Part shown: positions 6,702 to 13,002 of the stretch, piece after piece
Numbering within the stretch: position 1 is the first letter of the stretch
How the letters are laid out: each line of letters starts with the position of its first letter
Source: an uncultured bacterium
GTDB lineage: Bacteria; Actinomycetota; Aquicultoria; SKW223; CALKMS01
DNA length: 13,002 nucleotides
Assembly (NCBI GenBank): GCA_938091145.1
Contig: CALKMS010000104.1
Coordinates: 1-13,002, forward strand
Direction: 5' to 3'
Position numbers and translations under genes: made by a program
The notes under the pieces: model-generated
Told to the model about the DNA's origin: nothing
What the model saw: the letters and a program-made list of their open reading frames with translations, nothing else
The model's database searches: none

Positions 6702-7367
6702 TTAAGTCAAAAAACACCGTCTTCTTACCCACTGATATAATAAATCCCAATACATTTTGAAGCGGTAAACGAGCCCACGCCAATACCCTACTTTTTCTTC
6801 TTTCATAATGTGAGTAACACCGTCAAGGTAAACTTCAAGATATTTAAAATTGTGGTTCTCAAGGTGATGGTTAAATATTACTTCGCAACCAAAGCCACTT
6901 TTGGAAATATCAGGAAGTTTCTGAAGAAAAACTTTTTTAAATGCCCGCTGGCCGGAAATCTGAGGAGCTATTGCCTGAGCCCAGTCGGTGCGCAACCTCC
7001 CTCCTTTGAAAATGCCAACTGTCATAATTAGATCATCATCTGAAAGGAGTGGTGCAAGCATTTTTCTTAAATGTTCTTCTCTTAAACCAACTAAGTCTGC
7101 GTCAATAAAAAAGTAAATATCGGCTTCGGTTGTTAGCTCTAGTCCTTTTTGCAAAGCAGCACCTTTACCTTTGTTAACCTCAAATCGATAAACTTCAGCC
7201 CCAGCTTCTTTTGCAACTTCAAAAGTTTTATCATTTGATCCATCATCAATGACCAAAACCCGACTAAAAATTTTTGAATTAATCAAAGGTTTGAGCACGT
7301 TTCCAATAAGTTTTTCCTCATTATAAGCAGGAACGATAGCAACAACTTTCAAATTATCAACAAACAA
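6702..7367 (-). CDS. GT2-family glycosyltransferase (GT-A fold, small, soluble)
   Basis: A 221-residue GT2-type enzyme of the dolichyl-phosphate mannosyltransferase/glucosyl-3-phosphoglycerate-synthase-like group. VVAIVPAYNEEKLIGNVL (8-25) is the nucleotide-binding start. VLVIDDGSNDKT (37-48) carries the uridine-binding aspartates, and FFIDADLVGL (86-95) contains the DxD-type metal-binding motif DAD (89-91). No C-terminal transmembrane segment is seen, only a basic tail with RRR near the end. The TTG at 7367 overlaps the end of proS by 11 bases and is supported by GGGAG at 7380-7376, 8 bases upstream. A second TTG at 7352 would give the family-typical start MKVVAIVPAYNEE but has no good ribosome-binding site. 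Coupling to proS is probably positional only. Sugar and acceptor are unknown. Confidence 0.85.
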   Translation of the reverse strand: MFVDNLKVVAIVPAYNEEKLIGNVLKPLINSKIFSRVLVIDDGSNDKTFEVAKEAGAEVYRFEVNKGKGAALQKGLELTTEADIYFFIDADLVGLREEHLRKMLAPLLSDDDLIMTVGIFKGGRLRTDWAQAIAPQISGQRAFKKVFLQKLPDISKSGFGCEVIFNHHLENHNFKYLEVYLDGVTHIMKEEKVGYWRGLVYRFKMYWDLLYQWVRRRCFLT

Positions 7368-9075
7368 AACCTGCTCTCCCTTTTCTAATTTCTTCCCTCA
7401 CCAATTCAAAAGCCTCAGCAAAAGACTGCTCTTTTCTCTCTCCGGTTCTCCTGATCTTTATTTCGAGCTTACCCTCAAGAGCCTTCTTGCCAAATATCAC
7501 CTGGATAGGTGTTCCAACTAAATCCGCCTCGGCAAATTTTTCCCCAGGTGAAACATCAGTGCGCTGGTCAAAAAGAACTTCATAACCCTCTTTTACCAAG
7601 CGCCGATAAAAGCTTTCTGCTCGAGATCTCAGTTCCTCTCGATCAGGAAAAACCAACACTAAATGAGCCTCGAAAGGAGCAACTGGCCAGGGCCAGATTA
7701 TCCCTTTTTCATCATGGTTTTGCTCAATAATGGCCGAAAGCAAACGAGAAACACCTATGCCATAACATCCCATTTGATAGGGTTTCAGCCTCCCATCAGC
7801 ATCGTTAAAGTATGCTTTCATAGCCTCGCTGTAACGCGTTCCCAATTGAAACACATGGCCCAACTCAATTCCCTTTTTGACCTCAATTTTTCCTTTCTCG
7901 CATCGAGAACAAAATTCGCCCTCAAGGGGAAAGGTTAAATCAACAAAGTCGTCTACTTTAAAATCCCTGAGATTTACATTAACTAAATGAGTATCTCGCT
8001 TGTTTGCTCCAACCACAAAGTTTTTCATCTGTTTTAAATTGACATCAGCTACTGTCTTGCCAACCTCTAATCCAACAGGGCCAACAAACCCCTTAACTAA
8101 ACCAAACCTCTCAAACCCATCATCCGAGAGAAGTTCAAACTGATCTTTGCCAAGATAGGCCGCTAGTTTAGATTCATTAACCTCTCGATCCCCTGGAACT
8201 AAAACCGCTAGCAACTCATTGTCAACCTTATAAATCATTGTCTTGACAAGCTTTCTTGGACTCACCTTTAAGTATGATGAAACTTCTTCAACTGTTGTCA
8301 TTCCTGGAGTAAACACTTCTTGGAGCTCTTTTTCAGTCTCTTTCTCATAGTAATCAGCTATACTGGTTGCTAGTTCTGCACTAGCCCCATATCCACAACG
8401 ACTGCAAGTGTAAATGATGTCTTCTCCCGCTTGAGCTTCCGCAATAAACTCATGGGAACGACTACCACCAATCAAACCGGTTGCCGCTTCAACTATGAAA
8501 TACCTTAAGCCAAGGCGATTAAAAATTCTCTGGTAAGCTTCGTACATTTTTTGATATGATTTCTTTAGACCCGCCTCATCACGATCAAAACTATACGCAT
8601 CTTTCATTAAAAACTCTCGGGCCCGCAGAATACCAAAACGTGGACGGGGCTCATCTCGATATTTAAACTGAATTTGATAAAGATTTATAGGCAAATCTTT
8701 ATAAGAGCGAATAGATTTGCGAACAATATCAGTAATCAGCTCTTCGTGAGTTGGCCCGAGACAGAAATCTCTTTCATTACGATCTTTAAGTCGCCACATC
8801 TCAGCTCCATAAGCATACCAACGGCCACTTTCCTGCCAAATTTCAGCGGGTTGAAGCGCTGGCATTAAAAGCTCCTGAGCTCCTACCTGGTTCATCTCTT
8901 CTCGAACAATGGATTCTATTTTCTTTAAAACCCTCAGTCCGAGTGGCAAAAAAGTATAAATCCCTGCAGCTACTTTTTTAACTAAACCAGCTCGCAGCAT
9001 CAACTGATGGCTAATTGCTTCCGCCTCCGTCGGCACCTCCTTAATAGTTGGCAGAAAATACTCCGACCTCTTCAA
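7357..9075 (-). CDS. proS: Prolyl-tRNA synthetase, bacterial type
   Basis: This class II synthetase charges tRNA-Pro with proline in the cytosol. With the preferred start it has 572 residues, the usual length of the bacterial (E. coli-like) form with an inserted editing domain. It begins KRSEYFLPTIKEVP. Motif 1 covers GLRVLKKIESIVREEM; motif 2 is FKYRDEPRPRFGILRAREF; motif 3 contains GIGVSRLLSAIIEQ. The INS editing domain lies about residues 220-390 and the anticodon-binding domain about 470-565 (DVSPGEKFAEADLVG). Two Cys pairs flanking the insert (TCSRC and FCSRC) could bind a metal. The longest reading starts at TTG 9090 but has no ribosome-binding site there. TTG at 9075 follows AGGGGGGA by 4 bases and gives the family-typical N-terminus, so it is preferred. 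It follows a 244-base gap and heads the proS-GT2-ACT-UPF0210 cluster. Confidence 0.95.
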   Translation of the reverse strand: MKRSEYFLPTIKEVPTEAEAISHQLMLRAGLVKKVAAGIYTFLPLGLRVLKKIESIVREEMNQVGAQELLMPALQPAEIWQESGRWYAYGAEMWRLKDRNERDFCLGPTHEELITDIVRKSIRSYKDLPINLYQIQFKYRDEPRPRFGILRAREFLMKDAYSFDRDEAGLKKSYQKMYEAYQRIFNRLGLRYFIVEAATGLIGGSRSHEFIAEAQAGEDIIYTCSRCGYGASAELATSIADYYEKETEKELQEVFTPGMTTVEEVSSYLKVSPRKLVKTMIYKVDNELLAVLVPGDREVNESKLAAYLGKDQFELLSDDGFERFGLVKGFVGPVGLEVGKTVADVNLKQMKNFVVGANKRDTHLVNVNLRDFKVDDFVDLTFPLEGEFCSRCEKGKIEVKKGIELGHVFQLGTRYSEAMKAYFNDADGRLKPYQMGCYGIGVSRLLSAIIEQNHDEKGIIWPWPVAPFEAHLVLVFPDREELRSRAESFYRRLVKEGYEVLFDQRTDVSPGEKFAEADLVGTPIQVIFGKKALEGKLEIKIRRTGERKEQSFAEAFELVREEIRKGRAGFVC

Positions 9076-9319
9076 TAAATCCCCCCTCAAGTTAATTTTC
9101 TTTAACTAACTTTCCCAAAATCTCTAAAAACTGAAACTTAATTTTAGCTTAACTTAACGGTTTAGTTAAATAACCTAAGAGCAATCATCAAATGCTAAAA
9201 ATAAGATGAGAAAGTTTAATTTAAATTTTCGGCTTTTCCAATCATAAATAATCCAATCAGCTTAATCATCATAGAATACCAAAGATGAAAAAATCAGCCG
9301 CTGGAAATTACAATTCCTA
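9076..9319. other. 244-base non-coding gap between ispG and proS
   Basis: No ORF, tRNA or T-box motif was recognised. The stretch is AT-rich and carries many TTAA-containing words, including the inverted pair TTTAACTAA (9101-9109) and TTAGTTAAA (9162-9170). Just after the ispG stop there is a CAGCGGCTG palindrome (minus strand, 9303-9295) followed by a T run, but the stem is too short for a confident terminator. The best promoter-like match on the minus strand is TTGGAA, 17 bases, TAAACT, just 4/6 for each box, so I do not call one. The gap presumably marks the boundary between the cdsA-ispG and proS transcription units. Confidence 0.5.
9080..9087 (-). promoter_or_regulatory. Ribosome-binding site that decides the proS start
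   Basis: AGGGGGGA on the minus strand (9087-9080) lies 4 bases before the TTG at 9075. It falls inside the extra five codons of the longer reading frame from TTG 9090, which itself lacks a purine-rich site, so the shorter protein is favoured. Confidence 0.65.
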
Positions 9320-10369
9320 TTAACATGAGATTTTTTCAACTTCTTCCAATAAAGCCGGTAAAATTTCATCATAAGAAAGTTTCTTGACCACTTCCCCCTT
9401 TACAAAAAGCAAAGCTTTAGTCTTTCCTGCAGCTATGCCTACATCAGCCTCTTTCGCTTCACCAGGCCCATTGACCGAGCAACCCATTACCGCTACTTTT
9501 ATAGGTTTATCTATCTTCCACAAAGCCCTTTCGACTTTCTCAACCAAGACTTCCAAGTCTATTTCACAGCGACCGCAAATTGGGCAAGAAATTAGATCTG
9601 GTCCTTTCCTCAAACCAAGAGCTTTCAAAAGCTCAAAGCCGACTCTCACTTCGCTGACTGGGTCACCAGTTAAAGAAACTCTGATTGTATCCCCTATCCC
9701 CTCCTTCAAAAGAGTACTCAGTGCAAGAACCGACTTGACCGTTCCGCCAATTAAAGGGCCAGCTTCAGTCAAACCTAGGTGGAGTGGAAAATCAGTTTTT
9801 TTCGACAGCAGGCGATACGCTTCAATCGTTTCCGAAATTGTTGACGCTTTTACTGAAAGAACTAACTGGTTAAACCCCCACCTTTCGAAATGTCTTATAT
9901 ATTCAAGACAAGCAGCAACCATGGCTTGAGCTTTATTTCTCTCTTGAGAGTATGGCTCAGGGAGAGAGCCTGAATTAAGGCCCAATCGAATTGGCACCCC
10001 TCTCTCCTTACAAAACTCAACCACTTCTCTGATTTTATCCAACCCACCAATGGTTCCTGGGTTTAGACGAATTTTGTCTGCACCCGCCTTGATACTCGCC
10101 AGGGCCAATTGGTAATTAAAATGGATATCAGCCACTATAGGAACGGAAAAATTCTCCTTAAGATATAAAATAGTTTCGGCTGCTTTCTTGCTCCTTACCG
10201 CCACTCTTACCAGTTCACACCCGGCTTCAACCAACTGCTCAACCTGCTTGAAAGTAGCCTGGCGGTCTTCAGTTAAAGTATTTGTCATCGACTGAACCCT
10301 AATGGGCTCATTTCCGCCCAAATAAAGGTTTCCAACTTTAACTCTTCGGGTTTTTTTTCTAGAGATCAT
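9320..10369 (-). CDS. ispG: 4-hydroxy-3-methylbut-2-enyl diphosphate synthase (IspG/GcpE)
   Basis: IspG is the [4Fe-4S] enzyme of the MEP isoprenoid pathway that converts 2-C-methyl-D-erythritol 2,4-cyclodiphosphate to HMBPP. The 349-residue product has the compact bacterial two-domain form: a TIM barrel (VGNLYLGGNEPIRVQSMTNT near the start, then VADIHFNYQLAL and KIRLNPGTIGG) and a C-terminal reductase-like domain. The cluster ligands are three cysteines, SCPICGRC (two ligands) and MGCSVNGPGE (one ligand plus the following glutamate), equivalent to E. coli C270, C273, C305 and E312. ATG at 10390 would add seven residues but has no ribosome-binding site. AAAGGTG at 10387-10381 sits 11 bases before ATG 10369 and 5 bases before TTG 10375, so either of these is the likely start. 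It follows rseP by about 30 bases and works with dxr two genes upstream. Confidence 0.95.
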   Translation of the reverse strand: MISRKKTRRVKVGNLYLGGNEPIRVQSMTNTLTEDRQATFKQVEQLVEAGCELVRVAVRSKKAAETILYLKENFSVPIVADIHFNYQLALASIKAGADKIRLNPGTIGGLDKIREVVEFCKERGVPIRLGLNSGSLPEPYSQERNKAQAMVAACLEYIRHFERWGFNQLVLSVKASTISETIEAYRLLSKKTDFPLHLGLTEAGPLIGGTVKSVLALSTLLKEGIGDTIRVSLTGDPVSEVRVGFELLKALGLRKGPDLISCPICGRCEIDLEVLVEKVERALWKIDKPIKVAVMGCSVNGPGEAKEADVGIAAGKTKALLFVKGEVVKKLSYDEILPALLEEVEKISC

Positions 10370-10380
10370 CGACAAGCTTT

Positions 10381-10387
10381 CACCTTT
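10381..10387 (-). promoter_or_regulatory. Ribosome-binding site that decides the ispG start
   Basis: AAAGGTG on the minus strand (10387-10381) lies within the reading frame opened by ATG 10390, so translation more likely begins at TTG 10375 (5-base spacer) or ATG 10369 (11-base spacer). The protein then begins close to ISRKKTRRVKVGN, as in other IspG proteins. Confidence 0.5.
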
Positions 10388-10402
10388 CATTTCTCAGCAA
10401 AA

Positions 10403-11464
10403 TTAAGGTGGGGGGAGTTCAAAAAAACCATGAATTCCTCTGGTAACCAAAATTCTAATGTCCGAAAAAACAACATAAAGAAAAAGAAACCCTAACAGAG
10501 TTAGACCAATTATTTGCAAAAACTGTAAAACCCTGGGGCTAACTTTCTTCCCCGCTAAACCTTCGTAAAACTGAACCACCAAATTACCGCCATCAGCTGG
10601 TAAAATAGGCAAAAGATTAGCTAAAGCTAGCGCCAGCGAAATTGCAGCTAAAACTGAGAGAAATGAATCCCAGCCAAATCGAGCAGCTTCAGTAGTGATG
10701 GCAGTTGCTCCCACCACACTAGTTGTGTACTTAAGGAGCGTGCCTTGAAAAATAGTTTTGATGATTAAAAGAAGAGTAAACTTAATTTGCCCCCAAGTAA
10801 AAACAATCCCTTCTTTTAAAGCTATTAAAAATGGAAGAGAAACTTTCTCAAGTTGGGGTTGTATCCCTAGGTAACCCTTTTTTTTCTTTACTCCAACCTT
10901 TACCCGAATTTTTTTAACTTTTTTATCACGAATCAAAACGATTGTTACCACTTTATTCGGTCGGGATCTTATAATCTCCGTTAGTTCATTCCAGCTTAAA
11001 GTATATTTATCGTCAACCTTTAATATCTTGTCACCAGAAACCAAACCCGCCAAATGAGCGGGAGAACCTTTCTCAACCTTAAAAATCGTAGTCGAAGGGG
11101 CATAAAATCCTCTCGTAAAGAAAAAAACCACTACAAAAAGAGCAAAAAGATAGTTGAAAAAAGGACCAGCTAAAGTTATCGCGATTTTTTTATAAGCTGG
11201 TTGATTGTAAAAAGAATCTTCATTTTGGGATTCCTCGTCTTCGGGTTTCTCACCACTAAAGCTGACATAACCACCCAATAAAAGCCAGCGGATTCCGTAC
11301 CTCGTTTTTCCGAGTTTAAAAGAAAAAATCTCAGGGCCAAAGGGAAGCCCGATAAAGAACTCCTTGACTTTAACACCTAAAAGTTTGGCTACAACAAAAT
11401 GTCCAGCTTCATGTACCAAAATTAGAAAACCAATACCAAAAATGGCTAATAACAAGAACCACAC
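10403..11464 (-). CDS. rseP: RIP site-2-type zinc metalloprotease (RseP/RasP family)
   Basis: A 353-residue intramembrane protease that cleaves membrane-anchored anti-sigma factors or leftover signal peptides. The first transmembrane helix carries the zinc motif HEAGH (H18, E19, H22). A membrane segment with AGPFFNYLFALF (99-110) is followed by one PDZ domain (about 125-190, KGSPAHLAGLVSGDKIL). The third metal ligand is D291 in NLLPILPADGGNL (283-295), and a last helix lies near 318-335. The single PDZ domain matches the RasP/short form rather than the two-PDZ E. coli RseP. A strongly basic stretch (KKVKKIRVKVGVKKKK, 181-196) follows the PDZ domain. The start is GTG at 11464, directly after the dxr TAG and in the same frame; AGGAG at 11481-11477 is 12 bases upstream, a long spacer. 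Asparagine follows DGG, where arginine or histidine is more usual. Confidence 0.93.
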   Translation of the reverse strand: MWFLLLAIFGIGFLILVHEAGHFVVAKLLGVKVKEFFIGLPFGPEIFSFKLGKTRYGIRWLLLGGYVSFSGEKPEDEESQNEDSFYNQPAYKKIAITLAGPFFNYLFALFVVVFFFTRGFYAPSTTIFKVEKGSPAHLAGLVSGDKILKVDDKYTLSWNELTEIIRSRPNKVVTIVLIRDKKVKKIRVKVGVKKKKGYLGIQPQLEKVSLPFLIALKEGIVFTWGQIKFTLLLIIKTIFQGTLLKYTTSVVGATAITTEAARFGWDSFLSVLAAISLALALANLLPILPADGGNLVVQFYEGLAGKKVSPRVLQFLQIIGLTLLGFLFLYVVFSDIRILVTRGIHGFFELPPP

Positions 11465-12622
11465 CTAAAAACCACACTCCTGCTTTATAATTTTTTGAGC
11501 TTGTTCCCGTGCTAGCCGGTCAACTTTTTCAACCGTTTCAAGGTCATTAATTTCAACTGGGTTATGATCCTCAAGTATTTTCTCAATTATAGCGGGAATT
11601 GTTACAAAATCGATTTCTTCCTTAAGAAAAGAATAAACAGCAACCTCATTTGCCGCATTTAAAACCACTGGATAAGATTTCCCTCTTCGAGCAGCTTCCA
11701 AAGCAATCTTCAAACAAGGAAAGTTATTCAAATCAGGTGGTTCAAAATGAAATGTCAAATGATTCAAGTTCAAGCGGTCAACCACTCTCTCCAGCCGCTG
11801 CGGGTAAAAAAGAGCGTACTCAATTGGAAGCCTCATATCAGCTGGTCCAATCTGAGCTTTAATCGAACCATCAATAAACTCCACCAAACCGTGAACCAGA
11901 CTTTCCGGATGAATGACTACCTCAATCTTCTCGTATGGAATCTGAAATAAAAAGTGAGCTTCAATTACTTCCAGACCTTTGTTCATTAGAGTCGCCGAAT
12001 CAATACTTATTTTCGGCCCCATCTTCCAACGAGGATGAGCTAAAGCTTCACTAACCCCAACTCCCTTTAGTTCACTCCACTTGCGCCCTCTAAAAGGGCC
12101 ACCTGAGCCAGTGATATAAATTTTTTCGACTGCCTCTTTTTTCTCTCCAACTAAACACTGAAACAAGGCACTATGCTCGCTATCAACCGGCAAAACTTTA
12201 CCTCCCTTCTTCAAAGCTTCAACAACTAAGGGGCCACCGACTACCATGGATTCTTTATTTGCTAAAGCCAATACTTTACCTGAACTCACGGCCGCTAAAG
12301 TGGCTCGTAGCCCAACTGCTCCAACTAATGCATTAACCACCAATTCAGCTTCGTTTAAAGAAGCCAACTCCATCAAAGCTTCAGTTGAAGTTAAAAGCTC
12401 AAGGCCTTCAGGCATAATCTTTTTAAACTCTTGAGCTCTTACGGGTTCCATAACAGCAACATATTTTGGTCTAAACTCAACAACCTGAGAAAGAAAAAGT
12501 TCAATATTAGAATAGGTTGTTAAAGCCACGACTTCAAAATGTTCGGAAAAGTTCCTGATAATTTCCAAAGTTTGAGTACCGATCGAACCAGTTGATCCCA
12601 AGATAACTATTTTTTTTCTCAT
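11465..12622 (-). CDS. dxr: 1-deoxy-D-xylulose 5-phosphate reductoisomerase
   Basis: Dxr catalyses the first committed step of the MEP pathway: NADPH-dependent rearrangement and reduction of DXP to 2-C-methyl-D-erythritol 4-phosphate, with a divalent metal. The preferred start gives 385 residues, the usual size. Motifs, numbered from the longer reading that starts two codons earlier: NADPH site GSTGSIGTQTLEI (11-23); LANKESMVVGG (122-132); metal ligands D149 and E151 in PVDSEHSALFQ and E220 in KGLEVIEAHFLF; the flexible substrate lid around ALAHPRWKMG (195-204). ATG 12622 overlaps the cdsA stop as ATGA, which favours translational coupling and the start MRKKIVILG. ATG 12628 would add only MA. 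Neither has a clear Shine-Dalgarno site. The gene is bounded by cdsA and rseP without spacers, a widespread arrangement. It is the target of fosmidomycin in other bacteria. Confidence 0.95.
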   Translation of the reverse strand: MRKKIVILGSTGSIGTQTLEIIRNFSEHFEVVALTTYSNIELFLSQVVEFRPKYVAVMEPVRAQEFKKIMPEGLELLTSTEALMELASLNEAELVVNALVGAVGLRATLAAVSSGKVLALANKESMVVGGPLVVEALKKGGKVLPVDSEHSALFQCLVGEKKEAVEKIYITGSGGPFRGRKWSELKGVGVSEALAHPRWKMGPKISIDSATLMNKGLEVIEAHFLFQIPYEKIEVVIHPESLVHGLVEFIDGSIKAQIGPADMRLPIEYALFYPQRLERVVDRLNLNHLTFHFEPPDLNNFPCLKIALEAARRGKSYPVVLNAANEVAVYSFLKEEIDFVTIPAIIEKILEDHNPVEINDLETVEKVDRLAREQAQKIIKQECGF

Positions 12623-13002
12623 TGCCATACGCCGAGAAAACGAAGGTAAAAAAGAAACAGCAAAGCCGAAAGAAGCAAACTATCAAACCGGTCGAGAGCC
12701 CCACCGTGACCGGGGAAAAAAAAGCCAGTATCTTTCAGGTTGAAATTCCTCTTGAAGCTTGACTCAATAAGGTCACCAAGCGGCGAAGCTACACCAATAA
12801 CCATAGCTGCCCCCAGAGAGAGATAAACATTAAGGCCGAAAGCAACTGATAAAATTAAGCTAGCTAATAAAGCAAAGATGAAACCGCCAATTACTCCTTC
12901 CCAAGTTTTATTGGGGCTTATTCTTGGAGCCAATTTATGTCTACCGATAAGCAACCCAAAAAAATAGGCCGCCGTGTCTCCTATCCAAACTAAAAGCAAA
13001 AG
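12619..13002 (-). CDS. cdsA: Phosphatidate cytidylyltransferase, C-terminal part (5' end outside window)
   Basis: CdsA makes CDP-diacylglycerol from phosphatidate and CTP at the inner membrane, feeding phospholipid synthesis. The frame is open to the right edge, so the leftmost possible start (TTG at 12999) is internal; 127 residues remain. VWIGDTAAYFFGLLIGRHKL, PRISPNKTWEGVIGG and the CDP-alcohol-type signature SSFKRNFNLKDTGFFFPGHGG followed by ALDRFD are intact; these aspartates bind metal and substrate. Three or four hydrophobic segments (around VWIGDTAAYFFGLLIG, GFIFALLASLILSVAFGL, LSLGAAMVIGVASPLG and LLLSALLFLFYLRFLG) fit a polytopic membrane protein. Its stop overlaps the dxr ATG. In the common gene order, uppS and frr would lie further to the right, outside the window. 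Confidence 0.93.
   Translation of the reverse strand, partial: LLLLVWIGDTAAYFFGLLIGRHKLAPRISPNKTWEGVIGGFIFALLASLILSVAFGLNVYLSLGAAMVIGVASPLGDLIESSFKRNFNLKDTGFFFPGHGGALDRFDSLLLSALLFLFYLRFLGVWQ

Noticed and set aside
9101..9170. Inverted pair TTTAACTAA / TTAGTTAAA before proS
   Set aside because: It is a 9-bp all-A/T-rich match 52 bases apart in an AT-rich gap; by rough count about one such pair is expected by chance, so I do not call it a feature.
9295..9303. Terminator after ispG
   Set aside because: CAGCGGCTG followed by T's looks suggestive, but only about three base pairs can form around a workable loop.
9076..9319. T-box riboswitch upstream of proS
   Set aside because: Prolyl-tRNA synthetase genes sometimes have one, but no AGGGTGGNACCGCG-type T-box sequence or strong terminator/antiterminator pair is seen in the gap.
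9384..9929. Plus-strand open frame of 181 codons
   Set aside because: Antisense to ispG, whose cluster cysteines and motifs are complete; the translation is Ser/Pro/Thr-rich low-complexity sequence typical of a shadow frame.
1..13002. CRISPR array, insertion sequence, prophage or toxin-antitoxin pair
   Set aside because: No regularly spaced repeats, transposase or integrase motifs, target-site duplications or small toxin-like gene pairs were found; gene order is that of conserved housekeeping genes.

Overview
The window is a stretch of bacterial chromosome, AT-rich by eye. It is almost entirely one block of minus-strand housekeeping and central-metabolism genes; only a truncated glycosyltransferase at the left edge is on the plus strand. 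Isoprenoid synthesis runs by the MEP route (dxr, ispG), and CDP-diacylglycerol synthase, a site-2-type protease and a bacterial-type prolyl-tRNA synthetase are present, so this is a bacterium. The order cdsA-dxr-rseP-ispG-proS is common in Firmicutes and in several anaerobic candidate phyla. The NifV-like synthase with LeuCD-like subunits, and the UPF0210/ACT pair, also suggest an anaerobe (inference). I cannot name the phylum. TTG start codons are unusually frequent.

Layout, read in the minus-strand direction of transcription. From 13002 to about 9320 lies a tight cluster: the 3' part of cdsA, dxr, rseP and ispG, with junctions that overlap or are separated by a few bases to about 30 bases. 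A non-coding gap of about 244 bases (9076-9319) follows. Next come proS, a small GT2 glycosyltransferase overlapping proS, an ACT-domain protein and a UPF0210 (DUF711) protein, again closely packed (7357-9075 and 5024-7367). After a 76-base gap with a perfect Shine-Dalgarno site and a plausible promoter comes a three-gene metabolic unit (2015-4947): a homocitrate-synthase-like enzyme, then the large and small subunits of a LeuCD/homoaconitase-type hydro-lyase. The remaining 244-base gap (1771-2014) contains an unexplained inverted-repeat structure and a TATAAT box. It precedes a GT4 glycosyltransferase (538-1770) that converges tail to tail, 3 bases apart, with the truncated plus-strand GT4 gene.

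Functionally, the right half couples membrane lipid and isoprenoid precursor synthesis with membrane proteolysis. The middle holds tRNA-Pro charging plus a widely conserved but poorly understood UPF0210/ACT pair. The left part makes a 2-oxoacid chain-elongation module: condensation with acetyl-CoA, then dehydration and rehydration. Its substrate is the main open question, because the synthase resembles NifV and the small subunit has a basic specificity loop, which points to a tricarboxylate (homocitrate or citrate) rather than isopropylmalate. The matching dehydrogenase is not in the window. I found no CRISPR array, transposon, RNA gene or phage gene. Most of the window is ordinary, and no convincing new system is present.
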